From UBA4744 sp963718995 (GTDB taxonomy: Bacteria; Actinomycetota; Acidimicrobiia; Spongiisociales; UBA4744), in assembly GCA_963718995.1 (NCBI GenBank), contig CAVRAP010000020.1:310001-374000 (forward strand): a stretch of DNA of 64,000 nt, in the 5' to 3' direction. Below the pieces are notes generated by a model, which made no database searches, was not told the DNA's origin, and worked only from the letters and a program-made list of their open reading frames with translations. This document shows positions 28,590 through 37,826 of this stretch, in pieces. The translations under genes were made by a program, and so were the position numbers. How positions within the stretch are numbered: position 1 is the stretch's first letter; each line of letters begins with the position of its first letter.

Positions 28590-29549
28590 ATGAAGGTCAT
28601 CGATCATCTCCAAGAAGCGAAGCGGCCCCTCATCAGTTTCGAGATCATCCCACCGTTGCGGGGCGGTGATCTCGCGAGTCTGCTCAGACTCATCGATACG
28701 CTGGCGACGTACCGGCCGCCCTTCATCGATATCACCAGTCACGCCGCCGAGGTGGTGTACGACGAAACGCCGGACGGGTACCAGAAACGGATCAAACGCA
28801 AACGGCCGGGCACACTCGGAGTCTGCGCATTGATTCAGAAGAAGTTCGAGATCGACGCGGTACCCCATCTCCTCGTTCAGGGATTCACCACGCAGGAAAC
28901 TGAGGACTTCCTCATCGAGCTCCACTACCTGGGAATCGACAACGTGCTGGCCATCCGTGGCGACGTCAATGGGTACGCCAAGCCGCTCGAGCACGGCCGG
29001 ACCCGGCACGCTCATGCCACCGACTTGATCGCTCAAATCCAGGACATGAACAAAGGCGTCTATCTCGAGGACCTTCTCGACGCCTACCCGACCAATTTCT
29101 GTATTGGAGCCGCCGGTTACCCGGAAAAGCATTTCGAGGCTCCCAACCTGGCCTCCGACATCGCCTGGGTCAAGCGGAAAGTCGAAGCGGGCGCCGAATA
29201 CATCGTGACCCAGATGTTCTTCGACAATCGTCACTACTTCTCTTTTGTCGAGCAGTGCCGCAACCAGGGCATCGGAGTCCCCATCATCCCCGGACTGAAG
29301 ATCCTGACTACCCGGAAACAGTTGACCTCGCTCCCCAGCACGTTCCACTGCGAGATACCTCCCGGTCTGACCGATGCGGTCGAACGGGCCGACGACGGTG
29401 AGGTGACCGAGGCAGGCGTCAATTGGACCCTGCAGCAGGCGAATGAACTCATGGCGGCCGGGGTCCCCGCCGTCCATCTCTATGTCATGCAGCGGTCGAG
29501 AGCCATCGAGATGCTCATGGATCGTCTCGAGATTCCCTCGGGTTTGTAA
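28590..29549 (+). CDS. metF: 5,10-methylenetetrahydrofolate reductase
   Basis: A TIM-barrel flavoenzyme of 319 residues that reduces methylene-THF to methyl-THF for methionine synthesis. It begins MKVIDHLQ, with SFEIIPP carrying the conserved Glu, ITSHAAEVVY, VLAIRGDV, a YPEKH loop, and QMFFDNRHYFSF followed by IIPGLKIL. A longer reading from 28545 is possible but the MKVIDHL start fits the family. It converges with the MBL hydrolase gene, stops nearly touching. Confidence 0.92.
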   Translation: MKVIDHLQEAKRPLISFEIIPPLRGGDLASLLRLIDTLATYRPPFIDITSHAAEVVYDETPDGYQKRIKRKRPGTLGVCALIQKKFEIDAVPHLLVQGFTTQETEDFLIELHYLGIDNVLAIRGDVNGYAKPLEHGRTRHAHATDLIAQIQDMNKGVYLEDLLDAYPTNFCIGAAGYPEKHFEAPNLASDIAWVKRKVEAGAEYIVTQMFFDNRHYFSFVEQCRNQGIGVPIIPGLKILTTRKQLTSLPSTFHCEIPPGLTDAVERADDGEVTEAGVNWTLQQANELMAAGVPAVHLYVMQRSRAIEMLMDRLEIPSGL

Positions 29550-29550
29550 C

Positions 29551-30108
29551 TCAGCGCGGGGTGTTCGGATCTGGTTGGAAAGCCTCGCCGTGGCCGGGCA
29601 CGATGACCGTGGCCAGGTTGAGGACCCGGAGACGACCGGCGTGCAGGGCCTCCGGGTCGGCCGCCAACGGGTCCTCGGCCGGGCCCGCGGCATTCCACCA
29701 CAGGTGGGTACAGGCAACTATTCCATCGTCCGTTTCAATCAGAGTCGTGATGTCCTGAGGGGTGTGCCCGGGGGTTTCGATCAACGTAACGTGTGGGGAT
29801 ACCTCAAAACCTTCCGCCGGACGTGAGTCCCACACATCCCCGCTGTAGATAGCCCAGTGGTCGTGGAAACGGGCCCGAGGGAACAACGCGGCATTGAGCG
29901 TATGGTCCGGGTGGTGATGCGAGAACACGACATCCGTGACGTCGCCGGGGGCGATGCCCAGACCACCGAGCGGACCGAGAATTACGGACTGATCGGCCAC
30001 CATGCCGGGGTCGATCACCACGACCTGTTCCCCGTCGACGACCACTGAAACGGTCGATGCCACCCGGTCGCCGACATACCCGGAAGCGAGCACATGAAAC
30101 TCGACCAC
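29551..30108 (-). CDS. MBL-fold metallo-hydrolase (MBLAC1-like)
   Basis: A 185-residue metallo-beta-lactamase-fold hydrolase. The HHHPDH motif (residues 63-68) binds two metals, followed by ETPGHTPQDI, CTHLWWN, and the late VIVPGHGEAF His. Short single-domain members of this type resemble the MBLAC1 group. It has no signal peptide. Its start touches the stop of the ABC exporter gene on the same strand, so the two are likely co-transcribed. Substrate unknown. Confidence 0.88.
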   Translation of the reverse strand: MVEFHVLASGYVGDRVASTVSVVVDGEQVVVIDPGMVADQSVILGPLGGLGIAPGDVTDVVFSHHHPDHTLNAALFPRARFHDHWAIYSGDVWDSRPAEGFEVSPHVTLIETPGHTPQDITTLIETDDGIVACTHLWWNAAGPAEDPLAADPEALHAGRLRVLNLATVIVPGHGEAFQPDPNTPR

Positions 30109-32012
30109 TAGACCTCCACAGGTTCGTTGCGGAATTGGGTTTCGTAGAGACTGGCGTAGAGCCCGCCGCGTTCGAGCAACTCCGCATGGCTGCCCGACTC
30201 GACCAGGCGGCCCTGGTTGAGCACCAGGATCAGATCGGCCGCCAGGATGGTGGACAGGCGATGGGCAATCACCAACGAGGTGCGCCCTTCCATGACTCGC
30301 TCCAACGCCTCCTGAATGAGGGCTTCGGAATGAGAGTCGAGATGGGAGGTTGCTTCATCGAGAATGAGGATGCGGGGATCCTTGAGAATCACCCTGGCGA
30401 TGGCGACCCGCTGCTTCTCTCCACCGGATAGGCGGTACCCCCGCTCCCCCACCATCGTTTCGTAGCCCTCCGGCAGTGAGGCAATGAGCTCGTGAATGTT
30501 GGCGTCCCGGCACGCTTGCTCGAGCTCGGCTGGGGTGGCATCTGGTTTGGCGTACCGCAGATTGGCCCCAATCGTGTCGTGGAAGAGATAGGACTCCTGG
30601 GTCACCACGCCGATTCCCTCCCCCAGCGTGCCGAGGGTCAGATCCTTCACGTCGTAGCCATCGATCCGGACGGCACCTTCGGTCACGTCGTAGAGGCGCG
30701 GGAGTAGGTAGCTGATGGTGGTTTTGCCCGCCCCGCTGGGACCAACCAGTGCGGCGAGTTGACCCGGTCGAATCGTGAACGAAGCGTTCTCCAGGGCCCA
30801 CTCCCGGGTCGAGACCTGGGTGGTCTCGGGACCGGTCGGTTCCACCGCCCGCCCCCAATGCATCCTTTTCACCTCGGTGAGACCCGGCAACGGGCCATCT
30901 GTCACGTATTTGAACGAGACCCGATCGAAGCGAACCTCGCCGGTGATGTCGGCGAGGTGCATCGCTCCGTCTCGTTCGTCGATGTCATGGGGGAGGTCAA
31001 GGACTTCGAAGACTCGTTCGAAGGAGACCATCGAGGTGGCGAATTCAACCCGTGCGTTGGAGAGTGCGGTGAGCGGAGCATAGAGCTGGGCAAGCAGCGT
31101 CGAGAACATCACGATGGTGCCGACCGTGAATGCTTCGTTGATGACGAGCACCCCACCCACCCAGAAGACGGCGGCGGTGCCGAGGGCGCTGACGACGCCC
31201 AACGCGGCAAAGAACCATCGGCCAATCACCGCTCTCCGAACTCCAAGGTCCCGCACCAGTGCAGCTTCGTCGGTGAACTTGCGGGTCTCGTCATCGGCGC
31301 GATTGAAGAGCTTGACCAGCAGCGCTCCGCTCACGTTGAACGTTTCCGTGAGAATGGAGGACATGTTGGCGTTGTGCTCCATCTGCTGTTGGGAGACTTT
31401 CCTGAGAAGTTTGCCAACCCGCCGGGCCGGGTAGATGAAGAGCGGGAGAGCCGCAACGGCTAACAGCGTGAGCCGCCATTCCGTTTGCACCATGATGATC
31501 AGAATTGCAGTGACGGTCACGATATTGGACGCGATGGTGATGAAGGTGCCGGTTATGGCGTTCTGGGCGCCGACCACATCATTGTTCAAGCGCGAGACCA
31601 GCTCCCCGGTGCGGGTCGAGGTGAAGAACCGAAGCGACATCCCTTGCAGATGTCGATAGAGCTGCCGGCGGAGGTCGAAGATGATGCCCTCTCCCGCCCG
31701 GGCCGACATCCACCTTTGGATCGTACCGACCACCGTATTCACAATGGGCACGGCCACCATGCCGAGGCCGAGGAAGGTCAGCAAACGAATGTTCTTCTCG
31801 GGGATGGCCCGGTCGATGAGCTCCCGCATCAGGAGCGGCGGAATGAGGGTCAGCAGGGAAACGACCAGAATCGTGCCGAGGACCACGACGAGGTCGCGAC
31901 GGTAGGGCCGGCCGTAGGCCAGAACCCGGGCAAGGAGAGCGCGGTCGACGTGCGGGCGATCCTGCTCCTCGTCATAGCGCAGGTATGCGAACCAGTTCCC
32001 ACCGTGAAAGAT
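30108..32012 (-). CDS. ABC exporter, fused permease and ATPase (unusual start)
   Basis: A half-transporter with six membrane helices and a C-terminal ATPase domain: Walker A GPSGAGKTT, LSGGEKQR signature, Walker B ILILDEATSHLD, and the H-loop IAHRLS. It is of the multidrug/lipid exporter type. The only canonical start (GTG 31886) would drop 42 residues reading HGGNWFAYLRYDEEQDRP, which look like a genuine N-terminus. In frame, the next possible start is an ATC at 32010-32012 behind AAGGA, with a TGA two codons further up. Either a rare ATC start is used or one extra base hides an ATG. Confidence 0.88.
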   Translation of the reverse strand: MFHGGNWFAYLRYDEEQDRPHVDRALLARVLAYGRPYRRDLVVVLGTILVVSLLTLIPPLLMRELIDRAIPEKNIRLLTFLGLGMVAVPIVNTVVGTIQRWMSARAGEGIIFDLRRQLYRHLQGMSLRFFTSTRTGELVSRLNNDVVGAQNAITGTFITIASNIVTVTAILIIMVQTEWRLTLLAVAALPLFIYPARRVGKLLRKVSQQQMEHNANMSSILTETFNVSGALLVKLFNRADDETRKFTDEAALVRDLGVRRAVIGRWFFAALGVVSALGTAAVFWVGGVLVINEAFTVGTIVMFSTLLAQLYAPLTALSNARVEFATSMVSFERVFEVLDLPHDIDERDGAMHLADITGEVRFDRVSFKYVTDGPLPGLTEVKRMHWGRAVEPTGPETTQVSTREWALENASFTIRPGQLAALVGPSGAGKTTISYLLPRLYDVTEGAVRIDGYDVKDLTLGTLGEGIGVVTQESYLFHDTIGANLRYAKPDATPAELEQACRDANIHELIASLPEGYETMVGERGYRLSGGEKQRVAIARVILKDPRILILDEATSHLDSHSEALIQEALERVMEGRTSLVIAHRLSTILAADLILVLNQGRLVESGSHAELLERGGLYASLYETQFRNEPVEV

Positions 32013-32063
32013 GCGTCATCCTTGCTGAGCGACGACTCAGCCTATCGCCGGGCAGCGACAACC

Positions 32064-32978
32064 TCAGGAGCCGGCTGCAGCGGCCGGCGGCTCGCTCTCC
32101 TTCCCGGCCGGCGTGCCGGCCGGTGCGTCTGCCCCGGCCAGCACCGATTGGACCGGTGTCAGTTCCTTGCACGAACCGGCCATGCGCGCGAGAAGATCGG
32201 GAGCGTCGGCATTCCGGACGAAGAGATCGTAGGTGTATCCGCGCTCGGACCACACGAGCCGCCAACCGTCGGTCAGATCCAGCGACCAGGCCGGACAACC
32301 ATCCTCGAGCACCAGCTTGGTGCACTCCTCGACCGTACTGTCCACCAAATCCCGACACTGCTCGTCGTCGGCCGGACTTTCGGGTACACCGATGGTGTCG
32401 GGCACCACCGGCTCGAGAGCGGGTTCGTCGAGGGAAACCATCATGACTGCCAGTTGGGAAACACTCCTGCTCTTCGTGTATGGCTTGTCAGACCAGAAGC
32501 CGAAAGCAGCCACAGCTTCAGAACCCAACGTGCCAGTTGCCGGGTTGAAGACCAGCTGGCTGGTCACATACGCAACGTGCTCAGGAATCAGTTCTGGAAT
32601 CTCAACGGCGGGCAAAGCAGCCATGATCTCCGAGCGGCTGGCCTGGACGTAGCGATCCTCTCGGTTGCTGCGGGACCACACGAGCCCGACAATCTCTTCC
32701 GGAGAACTGGTCGTTGGCACCGGTAGGGAGCCCAGATCGTCGTTGACCCATTCAATTGTCGCTCCACCATTCGTGGCAAGCAATCCGACGGGAGCTGCGA
32801 CGGCCGGGAGCGTTGTGGTCGTCGTCGGATCGGGAGCCGCTGCGATCCAACGCTCGGTCAAGTGGCCCATACCGGCGAGCGGCGCGTCTGTTCCACAACC
32901 CGCCAGCAGAGATGTGGTGAGAACCAGCCCGAACCCGATGCCCAACCGAAACCTGCCCAACCCGAACCCCTTATTCAC
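32064..32978 (-). CDS. Hypothetical lipoprotein
   Basis: A 304-residue exported lipoprotein: signal peptide with lipobox LLAGC near residue 28, a Thr-rich stretch after residue 50 (DPTTTTTLP), then a globular domain with four or more cysteines (ECTKLVLEDGCPAW, AGSCKEL). No family was recognised. The last 25 residues are Ala/Pro-rich. It lies just upstream of the ABC exporter on the same strand, 52 nt away, and may belong to the same unit. Confidence 0.62.
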   Translation of the reverse strand: MNKGFGLGRFRLGIGFGLVLTTSLLAGCGTDAPLAGMGHLTERWIAAAPDPTTTTTLPAVAAPVGLLATNGGATIEWVNDDLGSLPVPTTSSPEEIVGLVWSRSNREDRYVQASRSEIMAALPAVEIPELIPEHVAYVTSQLVFNPATGTLGSEAVAAFGFWSDKPYTKSRSVSQLAVMMVSLDEPALEPVVPDTIGVPESPADDEQCRDLVDSTVEECTKLVLEDGCPAWSLDLTDGWRLVWSERGYTYDLFVRNADAPDLLARMAGSCKELTPVQSVLAGADAPAGTPAGKESEPPAAAAGS

Positions 32979-33079
32979 GGCTCAGACGCCTTTCTATCAA
33001 TGAGACGTTGCCGACCCTGGTTTAGTTCCAACATATCGCATCCGAGGCGGCCCGGTGCCTGGTTTGACATACTGTCACC

Positions 33080-33832
33080 ATGCCCATCCGGCTCTTGACC
33101 GAGCAGTATCCCGATCGGCCGGCCTTTGACACGGCGGTATCGCACGCCCTCTTGCGAGGTGTTGCTGCAGGCGAGGTTGTAGAGAGCCTTCGCCTGCACC
33201 AACCCGGGGCTATCGTCGCCTTCGGACGGCAAGACGTTGTCAGCCGCGGATATCCGTCGGCCGTCGAGGCAACGAGATCAGCGGGCTATGCGGCGATTGA
33301 ACGGCTGGCCGGTGGGCGGGCGGCGGTTTTTCACTCAGGGACCATTGCCTTCGCCTGGACGATTCCGTCCCGGAACCCACGCGAAACGATCAAGCCACGT
33401 TTTGACGCCCTTGCTTCTACGTTGCTGGCTGCGTTTCAGGCACTCGGAGCCGACGCCCGGATCGGTGAGGTTCCCGGCGAGTACTGTCCCGGTGCCTACA
33501 GCATCAATGTCTCGGGCCGTCACAAGATCATGGGCACCGGGCAGCGCATCATCGGCCGGGCCGCCCATGTCGGCGGCGTAATCGTGGTTGAAGGCGGAGA
33601 TCGGATCGCCGAGGTGCTGCTCCCCGTCTACCGCGCCCTCGAACTCCCCTGGGATCCAACCACCTCTGGAGATCTTGCCGGAGCCGTCCCCGGCATCACC
33701 CGGCAGGATGTGATGGCGGCCGTGGTCTCCGAGTTCGACCACCGCTACGGGCTCGAGCCAGGAACCATCGACGCAGCAACCCTCGAACAGGCCCACGGTC
33801 TCGAAACCGCCCACCTCTCGCCCGACCGGTAG
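33080..33832 (+). CDS. Lipoate-protein ligase / octanoyltransferase family protein (LipM/LplA-like)
   Basis: A 250-residue BPL/LPL-fold protein. Motifs are ERLAGGRAAVFHSGT (RRxGGG-type lipoyl-binding loop), CPGAYSIN with a cysteine at the place of the LipM/LipL catalytic Cys, and HKIMGTGQR with the conserved Lys. The cysteine favours an octanoyl or lipoyl transferase over an ATP-dependent ligase (inference). No lipoyl-domain enzyme is nearby. It converges with the membrane protein gene, stops 1 nt apart. Confidence 0.85.
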   Translation: MPIRLLTEQYPDRPAFDTAVSHALLRGVAAGEVVESLRLHQPGAIVAFGRQDVVSRGYPSAVEATRSAGYAAIERLAGGRAAVFHSGTIAFAWTIPSRNPRETIKPRFDALASTLLAAFQALGADARIGEVPGEYCPGAYSINVSGRHKIMGTGQRIIGRAAHVGGVIVVEGGDRIAEVLLPVYRALELPWDPTTSGDLAGAVPGITRQDVMAAVVSEFDHRYGLEPGTIDAATLEQAHGLETAHLSPDR

Positions 33833-33833
33833 A

Positions 33834-34733
33834 TCATTTCCCGACGTAACTGGTGAACTCAAAAAGGACTTTGTGTCCGAAGTCGTCCCTGGCCTTCACC
33901 TCGAAAGCGTCGCCGTAGGGTGCAGTCTCGAAGAACACCTTCACATACCACTCACCATTGCCGGCCGCCGTGGCCGAACCGGATCCGAAGGCGGACGTGA
34001 TGGACACCTTGGTGCCGGGTTTAGCCATCCCGTAGAACTCGTCGAACGGAGGGCTCTCGGAACATGATCCGTACTTCTGGACTGCGGTGAAATCCACCGG
34101 AGGCGGTTCCTCCTTGGGTGGTTCGGCTACCTCGTAGGTCACAGAAACGGATGCTTCAGCCGTGTTGCCGGCCGGATCGGTAGCCGTGAAAGAGGCTAGA
34201 TTGCCGCCCGGGTTGAGCAGCAGGACGATCGACCAACGACCTTCTTGGTCGACGTCGGCCTGATACGGGCCGGCCGCCACGACGGCCCCCGGCTCGGTCG
34301 TGCCCTCAAATCGCAGAGACTTCTCGGTAACTTTGGCGCCGTTCTCCGGGATGGTGATGACCAGGGGGGGTGCTATGTCGTCGACGGCGAAGGTCGACGA
34401 GGTCGTTTCCGGCGGAGCCGTGATCGGCAGGGTATCCGCCGCAGTGGTCGGCGTCTGCGTTGTTGGCGTCACCTTTGTCGTCACGGTATTGACCGGGAAC
34501 GTATCGCTGGTCGTCGCCGTCTCACGCTGAGGCGAGAAGAGATCGACCTGAACCACCGCGAGGCCAACCAGGAGCGCAACCGCCGCGAATGCACCGGCGA
34601 ACACGAGCACCCGTGATTGGCGATCGCGGGTTCGAGCCGCAGGAACTGCATGTTCCATGAGCATCAGCGGCGCCTCATCGACCTTCTGCGTGAGGTTCTG
34701 TGCCGCCCGGCGGCCGCGCTCGTCGAGGGTCAT
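33834..34733 (-). CDS. Sigma-factor-coupled membrane protein with Ig-like and QKY repeat domains
   Basis: A 299-residue single-pass protein. A cytoplasmic segment of about 40 residues is followed by a helix (42-63), a Thr/Pro-rich linker (70-115), an Ig-like domain (124-200; PENGAKVTEKSLRFEG, TDPAGN) and a C-terminal module (213-298; FTAVQKYGSCSE, FGSGSATAAG, GEWYVKVFF). The Ig-like part and the last module recur in the secreted protein at 50763-52094. The ATG at 34733 overlaps the TGA of the ECF sigma gene (ATGA). This position is usual for an anti-sigma factor, but the cytoplasmic part is short for a zinc-type anti-sigma domain. Confidence 0.75.
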   Translation of the reverse strand: MTLDERGRRAAQNLTQKVDEAPLMLMEHAVPAARTRDRQSRVLVFAGAFAAVALLVGLAVVQVDLFSPQRETATTSDTFPVNTVTTKVTPTTQTPTTAADTLPITAPPETTSSTFAVDDIAPPLVITIPENGAKVTEKSLRFEGTTEPGAVVAAGPYQADVDQEGRWSIVLLLNPGGNLASFTATDPAGNTAEASVSVTYEVAEPPKEEPPPVDFTAVQKYGSCSESPPFDEFYGMAKPGTKVSITSAFGSGSATAAGNGEWYVKVFFETAPYGDAFEVKARDDFGHKVLFEFTSYVGK

Positions 34734-35263
34734 GATTCGTCTCCCGGGGTGGTCCCGAGCCGTTCGGCCAGCCGTTTCCGACCCTTGTGGAGATGAACTT
34801 TGGCCGTTGACGGTGAACAATCGAGGATGTCGGCCACCTCGGCAACCGGTCGATCCTCGAGATAGTGGAGCGCAATGGCCTGAGCCTGCCGTTTGGGCAG
34901 AGCCCGGACCGCTGCCCAGAACTCATCATTCTCAACTTCGAGCGCGGGGAGCGCTTCTTGACGGCGTACGGCGATCCGGGCTATTGCCCGGGCTTCCGAC
35001 GCTCGTTTCCGGTAGAGCGACACGGCCATGTTGGCTACCACCCTCCTGACCCACGCACCGGGCGATTCATACACCCCGATACGATCCCACGTTCGGTGGG
35101 CCGCAATGAACGCCTCCTGGGCAAGATCCTCGGCGGCCCAACGACTGCCTGAAAGGGCATAGGCCAGGCCAACGACGGACCTGAACTCGCGCTGGTAGAA
35201 GCTCTCGAAACGCTCGGGAAGCGTGACGATTCCTCGGTCTGCACCTTGCATCCAGCTCTCCAA
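34730..35263 (-). CDS. ECF-type RNA polymerase sigma factor
   Basis: A sigma-70 family protein of 172-177 residues: region 2 (FYQREFRSVVGLAYALSGSRWAAEDLAQEAF) and region 4 (RALPKRQAQAIALHYLEDRPVAEVADILDCSPSTAKVHLHKGRKRL) joined by a short linker. This is the SigE/SigM-like ECF group, SAF-type actinobacterial. It probably directs transcription of its own operon and envelope genes (inference). The start may be the second Met (35248). It overlaps the membrane protein gene by 4 nt. Confidence 0.92.
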   Translation of the reverse strand: MESWMQGADRGIVTLPERFESFYQREFRSVVGLAYALSGSRWAAEDLAQEAFIAAHRTWDRIGVYESPGAWVRRVVANMAVSLYRKRASEARAIARIAVRRQEALPALEVENDEFWAAVRALPKRQAQAIALHYLEDRPVAEVADILDCSPSTAKVHLHKGRKRLAERLGTTPGDES

Positions 35264-35399
35264 GAGGCCCTTCGGGCTTTCCCAGCCATCTCGCCTAGTT
35301 ACTCGTATCGGCGGCCGGGAAGGTTTACCTGAGGTTTGCGGAGAGGCTCTGCCAACCCGATCGTTGGGACGATCTGAACTCGGTCGATAGCCTGAGGGA

Positions 35400-36592
35400 A
35401 TGCAATCACCCTTCCGCTGTCCTGGTTGTCAACGGACCCAACCTCAACCTGCTCGGCACCCGCCAACCAGACATCTATGGAACAACGACGCTTGCCGATC
35501 TCGATGCCGCGTGCCGTTCCTGGGGTGTGGATCTGGGTGCCTCGGTGGAAACCTTTCCAATCGAACCACGAAGGAGCCATCATCGACCGGCTCCACCGGG
35601 CGCGGGGAGGCACGGATGCCATCATCATCAACCCCGGCGCGTATACCCATTACTCGTACGCGATCTTTGACGCCCTCGAGGCCGTCGATCTGCCCGTGGT
35701 CGAGGTGCACATCTCCGACATCACCCGGCGTGAAGCCTGGCGGAGCGAATCGGTCATCGCCCCGGCTTGTGTCGCAACCATCTATGGGAGAGGCACCGAC
35801 GGATACCGCCACGCCCTCCGCCACCTCGTCCTTCGATCCGAGATGCCACCGACCTCCCTTCCCTACGGTCCACACCCCGATCAGGTTGGGGATCTCCGGA
35901 TCCCCACAGGGTCCGGCCCGCACGCCGTAGCCATGCTCGTCCATGGCGGCTTCTGGCGCGGGCCATGGCGCCGTGACCTCATGGACGGTCTGGCGATTGA
36001 TCTGGCCAAGCGCGGTGTCGCCACCTGGAATGTCGAGTACCGGCGCAGTCCCAACGGGTGGCACCAGGCGCTGTTGGATATTGCGACCGCCGTCGATCAC
36101 CTGGCCAACCTCGCCGCGGAGTTTCCCGTTGATGTGGATCGTGTGGCGGTTGCCGGCCATTCGGCCGGGGCTCAGCTGGCATTGTGGGCGGCCGGGCGAG
36201 CCCGGCTGCCTGCCGATTCTCCGTGGGCCGCTCCGGTGGTTTCCCCCCGGTTGGCCGTAGCCCTGGCCGGGGTCGTAGACCTCAATCAAGCTGCCGAGGA
36301 CCACCTTGGCGACGACGCCGTCGAAGAGTTCTTCGGGGGCCGTCCAGCGGCCAACATCTCACCGTCGGACTCGCTGCCAGTCGGGGTACCCCTGCTGGTC
36401 GCCCACGGCACTGCGGACGACCGGGTTCCGGTGGAATACAGCCGGGGGTTCGTTGCTCGAGCCCGGGCAGCAGGCGATGCCGTTGAGTACCTCGAATTCG
36501 ATCAAGCAGACCACTTCGTGTTCACCGATCACCACTCCGCCGAGTGGGATTCCATCGCAGCGCAGGCCATCGAGAGCCTCGGGAAATCCTGA
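35400..36592 (+). CDS. aroQ: Type II 3-dehydroquinate dehydratase (AroQ) fused to an alpha/beta hydrolase (frameshifted)
   Basis: The first half is AroQ of the shikimate pathway: LVVNGPNLNLLGTRQPDIYG, then after a frame change FQSNHEGAIIDRLHRA, INPGAYTHYS, VVEVHISDI, and GRGTDGYRHAL. The break is at about 35,558-35,562, one extra C. The first frame has no ATG/GTG start; the ATG at 35400 is one base out of frame. From ATG 35843 the same open frame continues as an alpha/beta hydrolase (YGPHPDQVGDLRIP, HGGFW, GHSAG nucleophile, GTADDRVP, DHFVF). With no stop and no ribosome binding site between them, the sequence reads as a fusion. Confidence 0.75.
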
Positions 36593-36594
36593 TC

Positions 36595-37221
36595 GTGGCG
36601 TGGTTCTTCGTGGCGGTGACCGCCGTCGGCCTCATCATCACGCTTTACGGCGAACAACGCGGTATCCCCCTGCGGTTGGTGGCCAAACCGATTGCCTCCG
36701 CAGGCTTCCTCGGACTGGCCGTTACCCTCGGAGCGACCGGTTCGCTCTATGGATGGTTGATCCTCATCGGCTTGGTCTTCGGGTTCGTAGGCGATGTTGC
36801 CCTCCTCGGAACGGCCCGCAGTTGGTTCATCACGGGCCTCGGGGCCTTCTTGATCGGACATCTCCTGTACGTGGTCGCCTTCTTGCTGGCAGGGATCGCC
36901 GCCGTGCCTTTAGTCCTGGCTGCGACTGTGGCCGCAGGAGCAGCCGTTGTCATCTTCCGCTGGCTCCGCCCGCACCTTCCGACGGCCATGACCGGTCCGG
37001 TTATTGCCTATGTGGTGATCATCTCAGCCATGGTGGCCACGGCCGTTGGGGCTACCGCTGCGGGAGCTACCGGACTGATCCTGACCGGCGCCATTGCCTT
37101 TTACTTGTCCGACCTAGCCGTCGCTCGCAACCGTTTTATCGCCCCCGGGGCCGTCAATCGCTACTGGGGACTGCCCCTGTACTACCTCGCACAGTTGCTC
37201 CTCGCCTGGTCGGTGAGCTGA
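36595..37221 (+). CDS. Lysoplasmalogenase-type membrane protein (YhhN/TMEM86 family)
   Basis: A polytopic protein of 208 residues with seven to eight helices. RLVAKPIASAGF, FGFVGDVALL and SDLAVARNRF carry the family's membrane-embedded acidic residues, and YYLAQLLLAWS ends the protein. YhhN/TMEM86 proteins cleave the vinyl ether bond of lysoplasmalogens or related lipids. GTG 36595 was chosen, 2 nt after the hydrolase stop; the two may be co-translated. Confidence 0.82.
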   Translation: MAWFFVAVTAVGLIITLYGEQRGIPLRLVAKPIASAGFLGLAVTLGATGSLYGWLILIGLVFGFVGDVALLGTARSWFITGLGAFLIGHLLYVVAFLLAGIAAVPLVLAATVAAGAAVVIFRWLRPHLPTAMTGPVIAYVVIISAMVATAVGATAAGATGLILTGAIAFYLSDLAVARNRFIAPGAVNRYWGLPLYYLAQLLLAWSVS

Positions 37222-37233
37222 ACAACCGCTCTG

Positions 37234-37731
37234 CTACTCCGCACCCGGCACCCGGGTTCCCAGTTCCCTGTCCAAGAGCAAGAGGGCCGCTCCGTTGTCT
37301 CCGGCCATGGCGATCTGCTCGATCAGCTCCGACACGGTTGCCTCTTCCTCTACCTGCTCGTTGATGAACCAGTGGAGCAACGGGAGGCTCTCGTAGTCCT
37401 TCTCGTCGGTGGCTTGTCCGTACAAATCGTGGATGGAACGCGTGACCTTGCGCTCGTGAGCCAAGGAAGCTTCGAAGACCGAAAACGTTGAGGTGTAGTC
37501 GCTCGAGGGGGCTGCGATCGTGCGCAGTTCGACCTGATTGCCACGGTCGAGCACAAAGTCGAAGAACTTCATAGCGTGGAGCCGTTCTTCCTCAGCCTGC
37601 TGTCGCATCCAGTTCGAGAATCCCGGAAGGTTGGCATCGTCGAAGAAGGCCGCCATCTGCAGGTAGGCGTACGAGGATGCGAACTCGAGCGTGATCTGGT
37701 CGTTGTACTTGTCTTGGAGCTGAGGGCTCAT
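37234..37731 (-). CDS. Ferritin
   Basis: A non-haem bacterial ferritin of 165 residues, four-helix bundle. Ferroxidase-type residues are seen in DQITLEFASSYAYL (Glu), EEERLHAMKFF (Glu and His) and NEQVEEEATV. It stores iron as ferric mineral in a 24-mer cage. ATG 37731 (MSPQLQDKYND) fits the family; an upstream extension exists but is not typical. It is convergent with the lysoplasmalogenase gene. Confidence 0.93.
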   Translation of the reverse strand: MSPQLQDKYNDQITLEFASSYAYLQMAAFFDDANLPGFSNWMRQQAEEERLHAMKFFDFVLDRGNQVELRTIAAPSSDYTSTFSVFEASLAHERKVTRSIHDLYGQATDEKDYESLPLLHWFINEQVEEEATVSELIEQIAMAGDNGAALLLLDRELGTRVPGAE

Positions 37732-37826
37732 GGCCACGGTCGTCCCTTTCGTTGCCGTTCTCAAGTCATGTTATCGGGATGGTGCGACCCGGCCGTCCAA
37801 AGGTGGCCGGTTACCAGGACCGGCTC

